Source: Deltaproteobacteria bacterium
GTDB lineage: Bacteria; Bdellovibrionota; UBA1018; UBA923
Assembly: GCA_016194725.1 (NCBI GenBank)
Contig: JACQAW010000019.1
Span: forward strand, 1-20,160
Direction of reading: 5' to 3'
Length of the DNA: 20,160 nucleotides
Below the pieces are notes generated by a model. The model had not been told where the DNA came from, made no database searches, and saw only the letters and a program-made list of their open reading frames with translations. Below, one piece after another: positions 5,429-13,298 of this stretch. The number at the start of each line of letters is the position of its first letter. Position 1 is the first letter of the stretch. Both the position numbers and the translations under genes were made by a program.

Positions 5429-7588
5429 ATGTCCCAGATTCCCTTCCTGATTGTCATACTGTTCAGTCAGGCAAATGCCAGCGATTTATATACTCCGACG
5501 TTTGAGCTCGATTCAGCACGATCGACGCTAATCGAAAGAAAAGCCTTACAATTTGAATTTGCGGGTAAGCTACAGTCCACTCCTGACCCCAATGCAGTTT
5601 CAATGTCCGTGGTGATTGTCGGTCCTGGGAGCGACAAACCTATTCTTTCGAAAACAGTGTTATTCAATGCGATGAGCCGAGCGGGATTTGAGCTGTCCAA
5701 TTCTGATCCCGATGCGGCATTTCAACTAAACCTCGAGACTGGAACACTTAAAATCCAATTTTCCATTCCTTATGAGAACTCCATGTTTTTTGAGATGTTC
5801 GGCCGCCCAAGAATGGATTTTAAAATACGCGTAAAGATTGGCACGACCGATGGCTGTGTAGTCTTCACGCATGATCGGCCGAGTGGAAAAATCGAGGATA
5901 TGCTTTGGGATTTACCTCGGAAAGAAAACATCGAACACACAGCATCGTGCTTTAAGATAATGCAGCATGTGGCTGAAGGCAAGTTGCCCCTTGTAATTCC
6001 GGCAGGTAGACCTACCGAAGTTGCAATTGGTTGCAAGGTCTATCCGGACCCAAAACTTGACCTGACTTCGCTGAGTGCCTACCTAATTGGCACCGCAACT
6101 GGCAGGGATCTGGCTCCCGCAAAGATAAAGCTGTGTGACATTACAAATCAGCACAAACGGATTGAGGTCGGCGCTCCGGATAAGGAGTGGTCCGAAGAGG
6201 ACTTTGCCTGCATGGCGCTAATTAACGCCCCGAAAATCGGATCATATTCAATTGTCGTAAACCCCACTTATTCCGGGAAAAAACCACCTGGCGATTGTAT
6301 CTGGGATATCTGGGCTATGGACCCCAACTCCTATGTCGATAAAAAAAGAAAAGATGCTTTGGCTGAGGCTGCAAACAAGATCATCAAAGACAAGTTTCAT
6401 GAAGCCTACGTCGCGGCTGGTGTGACGAAGATTGAATCAGAACTTCAGGAAATGGAAAAAGCAGGGAAGGCCGGCAACAATGTAGACCAAAAACACAGGC
6501 ACGAACTTTTACAGGATCTACAGAGAATAAAAAGCTTGTCAGAAACTGCCGAGGTTTTTGAAGCAGTGATTGCAGAAATAAAAAAACTCGACTGTGTGAC
6601 TAACGTTGGGCTTGAGAGGTCCTTTGTGACTCCCAATGGGTTTGGGGCCCCAGCGCGTGCATACAGTAATTTCCTGATTCGTTGCGGAACTCTCGCGCCA
6701 GGCAGCTATCCAGGGGCAGTTGTTGGAAACGGCTTGGTTACCGTCTCGATGAGCGGAGCGCCACAGTTACCGCGGGAACTCTATTGGGTAGAGGAGAAGT
6801 ACAGCGCACCAACCGCAGTCAGCACAATGGCAAATGCCGTTCGAGATACTGAATCCAAACAGACCGGCCCGGCGGCTTCTTCGGAAGATTTGGTGCGACT
6901 GGCAGCCAAAGAGGCCGCACTGGCTAAACTCATAAATGCAAACGATACCTCAAAACCTTCCAATACAGCTGCTGCCCGAGCGTCAGGGCAAATTCAGAAT
7001 GTCGTTATACTGAAAGCCGACATCGATCGAGAAGTTTCGAGTCTTGAAAAAATTATTGCCGAAGTAACAGTCGCTGCAAGCAACGATCCTCTGTCTGAAG
7101 CGAAAGCGATAATGAATGACGAAATTGATTTTGCAAAAGTGGTGAGGGCTCACTATCTTTTGGCAACACTGCTTCGCACCCAAAGCAAGGACCCCGCGGC
7201 CCATGCCCAGTTTGCACGAAGTGCAATGTTACTCGCGGATGAACTAGGTCCTCGCTACATTGAAGAGGCCCATCGCGAGCTTGACGCCGCCGAGGCACTG
7301 AACCCGAAGCTGGGTGATATTTTTTCAGTCAGAGCCGCTGTCTATGGCAGGCAGCTTAAACTTTCCGAAGCTGAAACAGCTGCAAAAAAAGCCATCGAAC
7401 TTGATCCAAAGCTTCCATCAGCCTATATGACATTGGGCTGGCTTGCGCGCAAGAAAAACGATTACTTCGCAGCAATGAAATATTATGCTAATGGGCTGAA
7501 AATTGCACCTACGCCCAAGTACAAGGAAATGTTTGTTACGGAGATGGATAGGACCGATAGGATGTTTCCGATAATGAGTGGAAAATAA
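5429..7588 (+). CDS. Secreted protein of unknown function with C-terminal TPR repeats
   Basis: From ATG 5429 the product has 719 residues; a GTG at 5417 would add four. The N-terminus MSQIPFLIVILFSQANA is a Sec signal peptide, so the protein is exported, presumably to the periplasm. The body (about 20-310) is beta-rich with scattered cysteines and matches no family I know. A charged helical, possibly coiled-coil segment follows (about 310-395). The C-terminus holds two TPR-like repeats (about 630-697, including AETAAKKAIELDPKLPSAYMTLGWLARKKNDYFAAMKYYANGLKIAP), usually protein-docking modules. Its codons are visibly more AT-rich than those of the genes to its right. It is the only gene between the two copies of the 26-bp repeat, which suggests acquisition. 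Confidence 0.85.
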   Translation: MSQIPFLIVILFSQANASDLYTPTFELDSARSTLIERKALQFEFAGKLQSTPDPNAVSMSVVIVGPGSDKPILSKTVLFNAMSRAGFELSNSDPDAAFQLNLETGTLKIQFSIPYENSMFFEMFGRPRMDFKIRVKIGTTDGCVVFTHDRPSGKIEDMLWDLPRKENIEHTASCFKIMQHVAEGKLPLVIPAGRPTEVAIGCKVYPDPKLDLTSLSAYLIGTATGRDLAPAKIKLCDITNQHKRIEVGAPDKEWSEEDFACMALINAPKIGSYSIVVNPTYSGKKPPGDCIWDIWAMDPNSYVDKKRKDALAEAANKIIKDKFHEAYVAAGVTKIESELQEMEKAGKAGNNVDQKHRHELLQDLQRIKSLSETAEVFEAVIAEIKKLDCVTNVGLERSFVTPNGFGAPARAYSNFLIRCGTLAPGSYPGAVVGNGLVTVSMSGAPQLPRELYWVEEKYSAPTAVSTMANAVRDTESKQTGPAASSEDLVRLAAKEAALAKLINANDTSKPSNTAAARASGQIQNVVILKADIDREVSSLEKIIAEVTVAASNDPLSEAKAIMNDEIDFAKVVRAHYLLATLLRTQSKDPAAHAQFARSAMLLADELGPRYIEEAHRELDAAEALNPKLGDIFSVRAAVYGRQLKLSEAETAAKKAIELDPKLPSAYMTLGWLARKKNDYFAAMKYYANGLKIAPTPKYKEMFVTEMDRTDRMFPIMSGK

Positions 7589-7738
7589 TCGCGATCTATA
7601 CAGCAGGACTTTTGCTCGGCAATGCCCACCTTCCAAGTCATTATCATTGCGGCCTCTCAGTAAGGCACATACATACGTACCCGAAGTCAGAAAAAAATGT
7701 GAAAAAGAGAAAAAATGATGCGGAGACCCAAACCTCTC

Positions 7739-8290
7739 TCAATAAGGCGCCAACATAACCACACTATAAGCCACCGCCACCCGAGCCCCCGGATTCAAGT
7801 ACGAATGCTTCTGATCACCCCGAAACACGATCACGTCACCAGCACTAAGCCGCCACTGCTCACCCGAAACCGAAAGCCCAATCTCGCCCGACTCACAAGT
7901 TAAATACTCCCGCGTACCCGAGCGATGTGGAATTCCACCCATGCGCGCCCCAGCCGGCAGCTCCATGCGATCAAGCTCCATGTGCTTGATGCTCTCAGGC
8001 AGCAGTTTGCGAATCAATACCTCGCCGCGTTTTTTCACCGCAATCTCTGAAGCCCTATAAAGCCTGCACGAAGCCCGCGGGGGGCTAATGAGCTCTTCAA
8101 TCGTTACTTGCAGCGCGGCGGCCACTTTGATCAGCACCGATACCGTGGGGTTACCCGAACCCGATTCCAGATTAGCCCAGGTGGGCCGGGGCACTCCCGA
8201 CAATTTCGACAGCTGAGCTTGAGTCAACCCACGCATTTCGCGCAGCTGCCTGAGATTACTGGCAATGTGCGCTGCCACCTGATCTTCCAT
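7739..8290 (-). CDS. XRE-family regulator with C-terminal cupin domain
   Basis: The 183-residue protein has an N-terminal HTH_3 domain (about 12-67: LRQLREMRGLTQAQLSKLSGVPRPTWANLESGSGNPTVSVLIKVAAALQVTIEEL) and a cupin_2 domain (about 108-178) with PHRSGTREYLTCESGEI, GDVIVFRGDQKHSY and H122, E128 and H162 as possible metal or ligand contacts. Such proteins bind a small molecule with the cupin and control neighbouring genes. It diverges from the SDR/QueA-like pair across 91 bp holding a perfect palindrome, so it probably represses itself and controls that pair. Its last 26 coding-end bases are one copy of the direct repeat that flanks the TPR gene. The message is predicted to be leaderless: the sequence before the ATG is CCTCCATC, with no ribosome site. 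Confidence 0.9.
   Translation of the reverse strand: MEDQVAAHIASNLRQLREMRGLTQAQLSKLSGVPRPTWANLESGSGNPTVSVLIKVAAALQVTIEELISPPRASCRLYRASEIAVKKRGEVLIRKLLPESIKHMELDRMELPAGARMGGIPHRSGTREYLTCESGEIGLSVSGEQWRLSAGDVIVFRGDQKHSYLNPGARVAVAYSVVMLAPY
7746..7771. repeat. 26-bp direct repeat, right copy (3' end of the XRE gene)
   Basis: It is identical to 5311-5336 and lies within the last codons of the XRE-cupin gene, encoding AYSVVMLAP on the minus strand. Integrative elements that insert into gene 3' ends leave this pattern, with a restored gene end on one side and a displaced copy on the other. Confidence 0.85.
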
Positions 8291-8325
8291 GATGGAGGAT
8301 TAGCAATATGACAATATATTGTCAA
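8290..8325 (-). promoter_or_regulatory. XRE gene promoter, predicted leaderless transcript
   Basis: On the minus strand TTGACA (8325-8320) is a consensus -35, followed by a 17-bp spacer and TAATCC (8302-8297) as -10, preceded by an extended TG motif. Only 6 nt separate the -10 from the ATG at 8290, so transcription should start at or within a base or two of the start codon. Confidence 0.6.
8310..8323. promoter_or_regulatory. Palindromic operator, probably for the XRE-cupin regulator
   Basis: GACAATATATTGTC is a perfect 14-bp palindrome that overlaps the regulator's -35 box. A degenerate second site, GACGATATACGAAC (8330-8343, 9 of 14 matching), lies toward the SDR gene. Binding would block the regulator's own promoter and sit upstream of the divergent operon. 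Confidence 0.65.
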
Positions 8326-8353
8326 TACTGACGATATACGAACATAGGCCGCT

Positions 8354-8359
8354 TATACT
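8354..8359 (+). promoter_or_regulatory. Probable -10 box of the SDR/QueA-like operon
   Basis: TATACT matches the -10 consensus at five of six positions, 22 nt before the SDR start. No good -35 lies 16-18 bp upstream, where the degenerate second operator sits, so an activator role for the regulator is possible. A strong ribosome site (GAGGTGA, 8372-8378) follows. Confidence 0.4.
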
Positions 8360-8381
8360 GGATTCAAGAAAGAGGTGACTT

Positions 8382-9095
8382 ATGAACGTGAAAAACAAAT
8401 CAGTACTGATAACTGGTGGCAGCCGCGGCCTGGGACGGGCCTTGGCCCTTGAATTTGCCAGGGCCGGCGCGCGCGTGGCGCTCGTCGCTCGTGACATCGA
8501 ACCACTGCGCAAGGTCGTGGCTGAAATCGAAAGCCAGGGTGGCGTGGCCTTTGCCATCAAAGGCGATGTGGGCGACAAGCAGGCCATTTATCCCATGCTG
8601 GGCCAGGCCTCAGAGCTTGCCGGGCCCATCGATATCCTGATCAACAATGCCAGCACCCTGGGCGCGGTGCCGCTGCAACCGCTAATCGACACTGACTGCG
8701 AAAGCTTCGAGCACGCGCTGGCGGTGAACACGGTAGGCCCGTTCAGGCTTGCCAAAGCGGTATTAGGTTCCATGCTGGTAAGGGGCGAGGGGCTGGTCGT
8801 CAACATCTCGTCTGACGCAGCCGTTGAGGCTTACCCCAACTGGGGAATCTATTCGGCTTCAAAAGCTGCCCTCGATCACCTGACCCGCGTGTGGGCCGCT
8901 GAGCTCGAAGGCAGCGGGCTGCACATGATCAGCGTCGACCCCGGCGAGATGAACACAAAAATGCACGCCGACGCCATTCCCGACGCAGACCCACGCACCT
9001 TGGCAAACCCACAAGACGTTGCCCGCCGAATTTTAAAGATCGTTGAAGGAGGTAGTTATGCAGTCCGCCAGCTGGCCGCGAGACAATCGGCTTGA
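8382..9095 (+). CDS. Short-chain dehydrogenase/reductase (SDR)
   Basis: This classical SDR of 237 residues has a Rossmann nucleotide site TGGSRGLG (11-18), NNAS (88-91), candidate catalytic serines S143/S144, and the YSASK pair Y157 and K161. R15 of the nucleotide motif and R37 (VARD) suggest NADP(H). PGEMNTKM (188-195) forms the usual post-catalytic loop. The substrate cannot be told from sequence. It starts at ATG 8382 behind GAGGTGA. The next gene overlaps its 3' end by 38 nt, with its own strong ribosome site inside this gene, so the two are coexpressed and may act in one pathway. Confidence 0.92.
   Translation: MNVKNKSVLITGGSRGLGRALALEFARAGARVALVARDIEPLRKVVAEIESQGGVAFAIKGDVGDKQAIYPMLGQASELAGPIDILINNASTLGAVPLQPLIDTDCESFEHALAVNTVGPFRLAKAVLGSMLVRGEGLVVNISSDAAVEAYPNWGIYSASKAALDHLTRVWAAELEGSGLHMISVDPGEMNTKMHADAIPDADPRTLANPQDVARRILKIVEGGSYAVRQLAARQSA
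9046..9052 (+). promoter_or_regulatory. Strong ribosome site inside the SDR gene
   Basis: AAGGAGG lies 5 nt before ATG 9058 and within the last codons of the SDR gene. It fixes the QueA-like start and gives it independent initiation. Confidence 0.8.
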
Positions 9096-10089
9096 AGAAC
9101 GCTTACTGGTGATTGACGCCAAAAAGGGTGCTTTCTATGACCAGCGAATCAAAGACCTGAGCCAGCTGCTGCGGCCTCATGATTTGCTGATCGTAAACGA
9201 TGCCGCAACCCTGCCCGCGTCTTTGCGCGCGGGCGATGTGGAAATGCGCCTGCTGGGACACGAAGACGATGGAAGCTGGCGGGCCGTGCTGTTTGGCCCG
9301 GGCGACTGGCATACGCCAACCGAAAAGCGCACTCCGCCGCGGCGTGTGCAGGTTGGCGAAAGGCTCACCATGGATTCCGATTTTTATGGAGTCATCGAAG
9401 CCGTCGCCCCCGAATCGGCACGCCTGGTCTCGATACGCTTTAACGTCAAGGGCGCAGAGCTGTGGAGCGCGTTCTACAAACACGGGCACATGATTCAGTA
9501 CTCGTACCTCAAGCGTGAGCTCAAGAACTGGTCTACGCAAACGTCGTACAGCACCAGGCCCTGGGCTGCCGAAATGCCATCGGCAGGCCGCCCTTTGAGT
9601 GCGGGCCTGCTGCTCGATTTAAAGCGAAAGGGAATCGAGATTGCCTCGCTGACTCACGCAGCGGGATTGTCGTCGACAGGACAAGCCGCGTTGGACCAGC
9701 TGCTGCCTCTGCGCGAGCGCTATGATATTCCGCAGCGCACGATTGACGCCATTGCCCGAGCGCGCCAAAACGGCGGCAGAATCATCGCCGTGGGCACGTC
9801 AGTAGTGCGCGCGCTCGAAGGATCTGCGGCAAACAACAGTGGAAAGCTCGTGGCTGGTGAAGGTGAAACCGATCTGGTCATTGGAAGGTCACCGACGACA
9901 CCCACGTCAGCAGCGCCAAGGCCGCCCATTGCCGACGCATTACTTTCGGGAATGCATGAGAGCGCCGAATCGCATTATCTGCTGCTGCAGACTTTCGCTC
10001 CAGCCTCGGTTTTGGACGAGAGCGTGCGAATCGCAGCCGAATTGGGCTACCTGATGCACGAGTTCGGTGACTCGTGCCTTATTTTTTAG
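9058..10089 (+). CDS. Diverged QueA-like protein (SAM:tRNA ribosyltransferase-isomerase family)
   Basis: The 343 residues match the usual QueA length and domain order. Family landmarks remain in altered form: LIVNDAATLPASL (44-56; QueA has VLNDTRVIPARL), PSAGRPLS (174-181; PTAGLHFT), IIAVGTSVVRALE (242-254; IAVGTTSVRTLE) and FGDSCLIF (336-343; YGDAMLI). The LHVGAGTFxPV loop is replaced by LTHAAGLSSTG (198-208). QueA transfers and isomerises the ribosyl of S-adenosylmethionine onto 7-aminomethyl-7-deazaguanine in tRNA. The altered motifs, the SDR partner and the private regulator suggest a different substrate, though SAM use may persist. ATG 9058 behind AAGGAGG (9046-9052) decides the start over a TTG at 9043. 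Confidence 0.82.
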   Translation: MQSASWPRDNRLEERLLVIDAKKGAFYDQRIKDLSQLLRPHDLLIVNDAATLPASLRAGDVEMRLLGHEDDGSWRAVLFGPGDWHTPTEKRTPPRRVQVGERLTMDSDFYGVIEAVAPESARLVSIRFNVKGAELWSAFYKHGHMIQYSYLKRELKNWSTQTSYSTRPWAAEMPSAGRPLSAGLLLDLKRKGIEIASLTHAAGLSSTGQAALDQLLPLRERYDIPQRTIDAIARARQNGGRIIAVGTSVVRALEGSAANNSGKLVAGEGETDLVIGRSPTTPTSAAPRPPIADALLSGMHESAESHYLLLQTFAPASVLDESVRIAAELGYLMHEFGDSCLIF

Positions 10090-10100
10090 TGACCCAAGAC

Positions 10101-10120
10101 CCGCTGCAGTAGCTGCACGG
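10101..10120 (+). terminator. Possible terminator after the QueA-like gene
   Basis: CCG-C-TGCAG, loop TAG, CTGCA-CGG forms a short stem 12 nt after the stop codon. A/T-rich sequence follows but there is no clean T-run, so efficiency is doubtful. Confidence 0.4.
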
Positions 10121-10229
10121 CGGTCATAAAATAAAATCTGATCTTCATAAATAATGTTTGCGCAATTCCCAAATCTCACTACGCTTGCCTGGTTCGTTCA
10201 ATTTCAACTTTGATTCAAGGAGGATCAAT

Positions 10230-11003
10230 ATGAAGACCAAGGTAAGGTCGACTCTCAGTTCGAGCGTGGTTTGTAGCGTGGCGGCTATTGCAGTGACGGC
10301 TTTTCTGGCCTCGGGCTGCGGCAAAGCAGTCTCGGATCCCACGCATCCCGCCAATTCGAATGCCGATATGCTGAAGCCAGGTACGCCCAATGGCGTGCCA
10401 GCGGCGCTCAAGGAGCACGTCAATACGGCCAAGGATTACCAAAACGGCACCGACGTCATTACCGTAGCCGCACGGTATGTGTCGATAAAAGAAGACGCCT
10501 CAGACACCAATGCGCCTACCGAAGAGGAGGCAAAAACGCTGATGGCCAATATTTCCGCGGTCTGGGCTCAATGCAATATCAACATCGTGCTCGACGATTA
10601 CCAGGCTCCGATTGCCAGCGAGCGTGGCCTTTTGTACAACCCACCCAACCAGTCTGACCTGGATGCCATGAGATCTGCCTACGATGACGGCAAGCACGCC
10701 CTCTACGTGGCCAGCGGAAAATGGGACCGCCAGAATGGCAACCTTGGCAACGATGGCAGCAACGGCTGGTCCACCGTGCCCCCAATGAAGCCTTCGGGCA
10801 CCGTGCTTGAGCAGCCCGTAGCCAAAAACACGCTGCTGGTTTCGCATGAAACGGGGCATCTGATAGGCGGCTTGCAGCACGTGACGGGGTCAGACCAGCT
10901 CATGAATCACTTCGTCGGCCCCCAGAACACCAAGCTTTCGCAGAGCGAATGCAAAGAGGCCCGAGCCACGCTGCAGAAAAACAACATGGCCTGGATTCGA
11001 TAA
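10230..11003 (+). CDS. Lipoprotein with zinc-metalloprotease motif
   Basis: ATG 10230 lies behind AAGGAGG (10217-10223); earlier in-frame TTG codons lack such a site. The 257-residue product has a lipoprotein signal with lipobox LASGC (lipidated C30). Near the C-terminus SHETGHLIGGLQH gives H206, E207 and H210 plus H217, and QLMN (M225) could be a metzincin Met-turn. In standard metzincins the third ligand is at position 11 of HExxHxxGxxH; here the histidine is at position 12, so either the ligand spacing differs or the fold is only metzincin-like. It is probably an envelope-anchored peptidase. A second lipoprotein metalloprotease gene follows 183 bp later on the same strand. Substrate unknown. 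Confidence 0.82.
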   Translation: MKTKVRSTLSSSVVCSVAAIAVTAFLASGCGKAVSDPTHPANSNADMLKPGTPNGVPAALKEHVNTAKDYQNGTDVITVAARYVSIKEDASDTNAPTEEEAKTLMANISAVWAQCNINIVLDDYQAPIASERGLLYNPPNQSDLDAMRSAYDDGKHALYVASGKWDRQNGNLGNDGSNGWSTVPPMKPSGTVLEQPVAKNTLLVSHETGHLIGGLQHVTGSDQLMNHFVGPQNTKLSQSECKEARATLQKNNMAWIR

Positions 11004-11065
11004 TCGGGAACTTTTTACTTACCAAACCGGCACCAGTCCCGCCGAAATTCCGAAGCAAATGAGTC

Positions 11066-11083
11066 GGAGTTTTCGTCAACTCC
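11066..11083 (+). terminator. Small hairpin between the two protease genes
   Basis: GGAGTT (11066-11071) and AACTCC (11078-11083) pair around TTCGTC. There is no T-run, so it may be a weak terminator or only a spacer structure. Confidence 0.3.
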
Positions 11084-11108
11084 TCGAAATAGCTGAAATA
11101 GGCTCATT

Positions 11109-11138
11109 TTGACGCGAAAAAAATTTGGCGCGAAATAT
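11109..11138 (+). promoter_or_regulatory. Possible promoter of the second protease gene
   Basis: TTGACG (11109-11114) and AAATAT (11133-11138), 18 bp apart, fit a sigma-70 promoter loosely, about 50 nt before the ATG at 11187. Confidence 0.35.
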
Positions 11139-11186
11139 GCGATGGGGTTTCGGCGGACGACGGGGGTTGTCCATAGGGGAAAAGAG

Positions 11187-12722
11187 ATGAAAAAAAAGAA
11201 GAGTTCGGACCGGGTAATCGCCATTGCTGCGATTGCGACGGCAGTGGCCTTTTCGGGATGCACCCGCAAGGCGCCTGAGACCAACGCCATAACTGACGCC
11301 AATCTGGTGACCGCGGGCACAACCACCTCGCACACCATTGGTGACAGCAAGATTCAGTTCACGGTTACACCCAAAAATCTCGTGACCGATAACGCAGGCT
11401 CAGACCCGGGAGCTCTGATTTTGGGACTGCCCATGTCGCTTCTGGGCAAGCAGAACATCTTTGGGGGAGTCATCACGAAGGTCTCGGACCGAAACAACCA
11501 GGACCTGGGCATGCTGAAGCTGACCGATCTGCCGCCGGTACCCGTGATTCCCAAGCTTGCAAAAACCAAGGACGGAACCGTGCTGCTGGGCCTCTATGGC
11601 TGTGTTTCGGGTTGCACGCCCGACAAGGAAACCGAGCTTCTGGCCACCTTTCCGGTGCTGTCGGTGGATGACTCTAAACAGCTGGTCATGCTGGACCTGT
11701 CGGCGGTGGGCAGCGATTTTGACCTGATCGGAATGCTCGACCCAAAGGGCGAGGCCACCAAACTCAAAACCAGGAAAGCTCAGACTGCCGCCGTGGATTA
11801 CTCGCAGTCCACGCTGGTGTTTGACGTCGACTCGCACATGATTCCGGTGGCTGCATCGGCTGACGACGCTTCGGCACCTGAGACGGTGTTTACCACGCGG
11901 TGGTATCTGAAGTTGAATGCGGTAACCGACCCTGGCTTTGTGGCTCGCACGCCCATTGACGCCGTGGGTTTCTTCAAAACCGAACGTGGTTCAGAAACGA
12001 AGATCACCAGATTCTCAGCCGATGCCGGACCCATCAAATACTACATCAAAGACGTTCCCGCGGAATTCCAGGCGGCCTTTGCGGCGGCCTTCGACGGCTG
12101 GAACACTGAGCTGCAAAAGCTCGTGGGTGATAAGCTGCTCAGCTACGAATTTATCGATTCCGGTGACGCTCGCAGCAAGCTCTTGGTACCGGGCGACGTT
12201 CGCTACAACATCGTGGCGTGGGACCTGGTGAACAAGGCGCCTTACGGCGGGCTGGGGCCATCGGTTGCCGACCAGCTCACCGGACAAACGTTTGCGGCCA
12301 ACATTCTGATTCAAGGGCCACACATCATCGAGCTGTATCAAAAGTGGTTCGCCGCCAGCGACACGGCTCAGGCCCTGATAGCCATAGGCCAGGCTGATTC
12401 CGCCGATCAGCTGCTGGCACAAACCAAACGCGAGGTGCAGGCCTCGCTGGCTGCGCTCAAGAAAGGATCGAGTGGAGCGGGAAAAATTCAACTCAGTGCA
12501 GGAAAGAAGCTGGCCTTTCGCGTGGTTTCGCAGCTGCCCGAGCTGGAAGATCCGCTGATGGATCGCAACGACTTCGATGCCCTGCCCACCGGCTATTCCT
12601 TCGCGAGCTACATGCCCGGCTATTTTCAGGACATGCTGACTCACGAAATGGGCCACAACCTGGGTCTGCGTCACAACTTTCGTGGAACCCTGGGCGCGGC
12701 CGACGGTGCACCAGCTCAGTGA
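11187..12722 (+). pseudogene. Lipoprotein zinc metalloprotease, reading frame broken after the active site
   Basis: From ATG 11187 (GGGGAAAAGAG just upstream) the frame encodes 511 residues. The N-terminus MKKKKSSDRVIAIAAIATAVAFSGC is a lipoprotein signal with lipidated C25. A long N-terminal region (about 60-430) precedes the catalytic site THEMGHNLGLRHNF (H486, E487, H490, H496), a motif of the zinc-dependent metalloprotease families annotated with DUF5117/DUF4953-type domains. The frame stops at TGA 12720-12722, only 15 residues past the third ligand. Family members continue with an SIMEYL-type Met-turn and about 150 or more further residues. A same-frame remnant of the missing C-terminus follows. 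Either the gene is inactivated or the sequence has errors there. Confidence 0.8.
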
Positions 12723-13298
12723 GGTATGCCAGCGCCGCCGAGCCCGACCAGATGCTCGCGCTTTATGTACCGCCCGGCACGCTCACCGGACACCGCCGCG
12801 ACGCGCCTGGGCGCGATGCTCCGGTAGAGTCGCTGGTTCGCCCGGCGGGCAGCGCTGACTGAGTGCTCCAAAGATGACGCCACTGACGACCCGTTTTCGT
12901 ACTTCGAGAGTAATCTGGCACGTTCGATTCAGTTCCTGCTCAATCGCAACCTGGCTACTGCGCCAAACTGGGCGGTGAGCGACATGAGTGATGAGCTGAC
13001 GGCGACCGTGGGCGGTTTGCTGAACTACGCGGTATCGGCCGATCGGACCGCAAGCCACTGGACGAATTTCTTTGGCAAGCTGGATCGTCCAAATGATTCG
13101 TCGAAGGTGAAAGCTTATGTGCTCGAGAAAATCAAAGCACAGCTCTGCGACCCCACCTTTGCAGATGCACTGGCAAATAAGGAGTCTGAAGCAGCGCGCG
13201 CAGCCACCACCAAGAACATCACCGAGCTGCGGGCCAAAGTGGCTGCCATAGCAAAGCCCTACAAGGTGTTCACCGAGGACGAGCTGAAGTGTCTGTAA
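12723..13298 (+). pseudogene. C-terminal remnant of the metalloprotease
   Basis: After the stop at 12722, a +2-shifted frame is open to about 12862 (RYASAAEPDQMLALYVPPG...). The original frame, after a TAG at 12825, is open again from 12828 to the stop at 13298. That part reads ECSKDDATDDPFSYFESNLARSIQFLLNRNLATAPNW...VFTEDELKCL, a plausible protease C-terminus. At least two compensating frame changes would be needed to rejoin the gene, and the expected MEYL Met-turn segment is absent. The first possible start of its own, GTG 12975, has no good ribosome site. The 3' end overlaps the convergent moeB-like gene by 29 bp. Confidence 0.7.

Noticed and set aside
9043..9057. TTG 9043 as start of the QueA-like gene
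   Set aside because: The AAGGAGG ribosome site would lie inside the coding region; ATG 9058 has ideal spacing.
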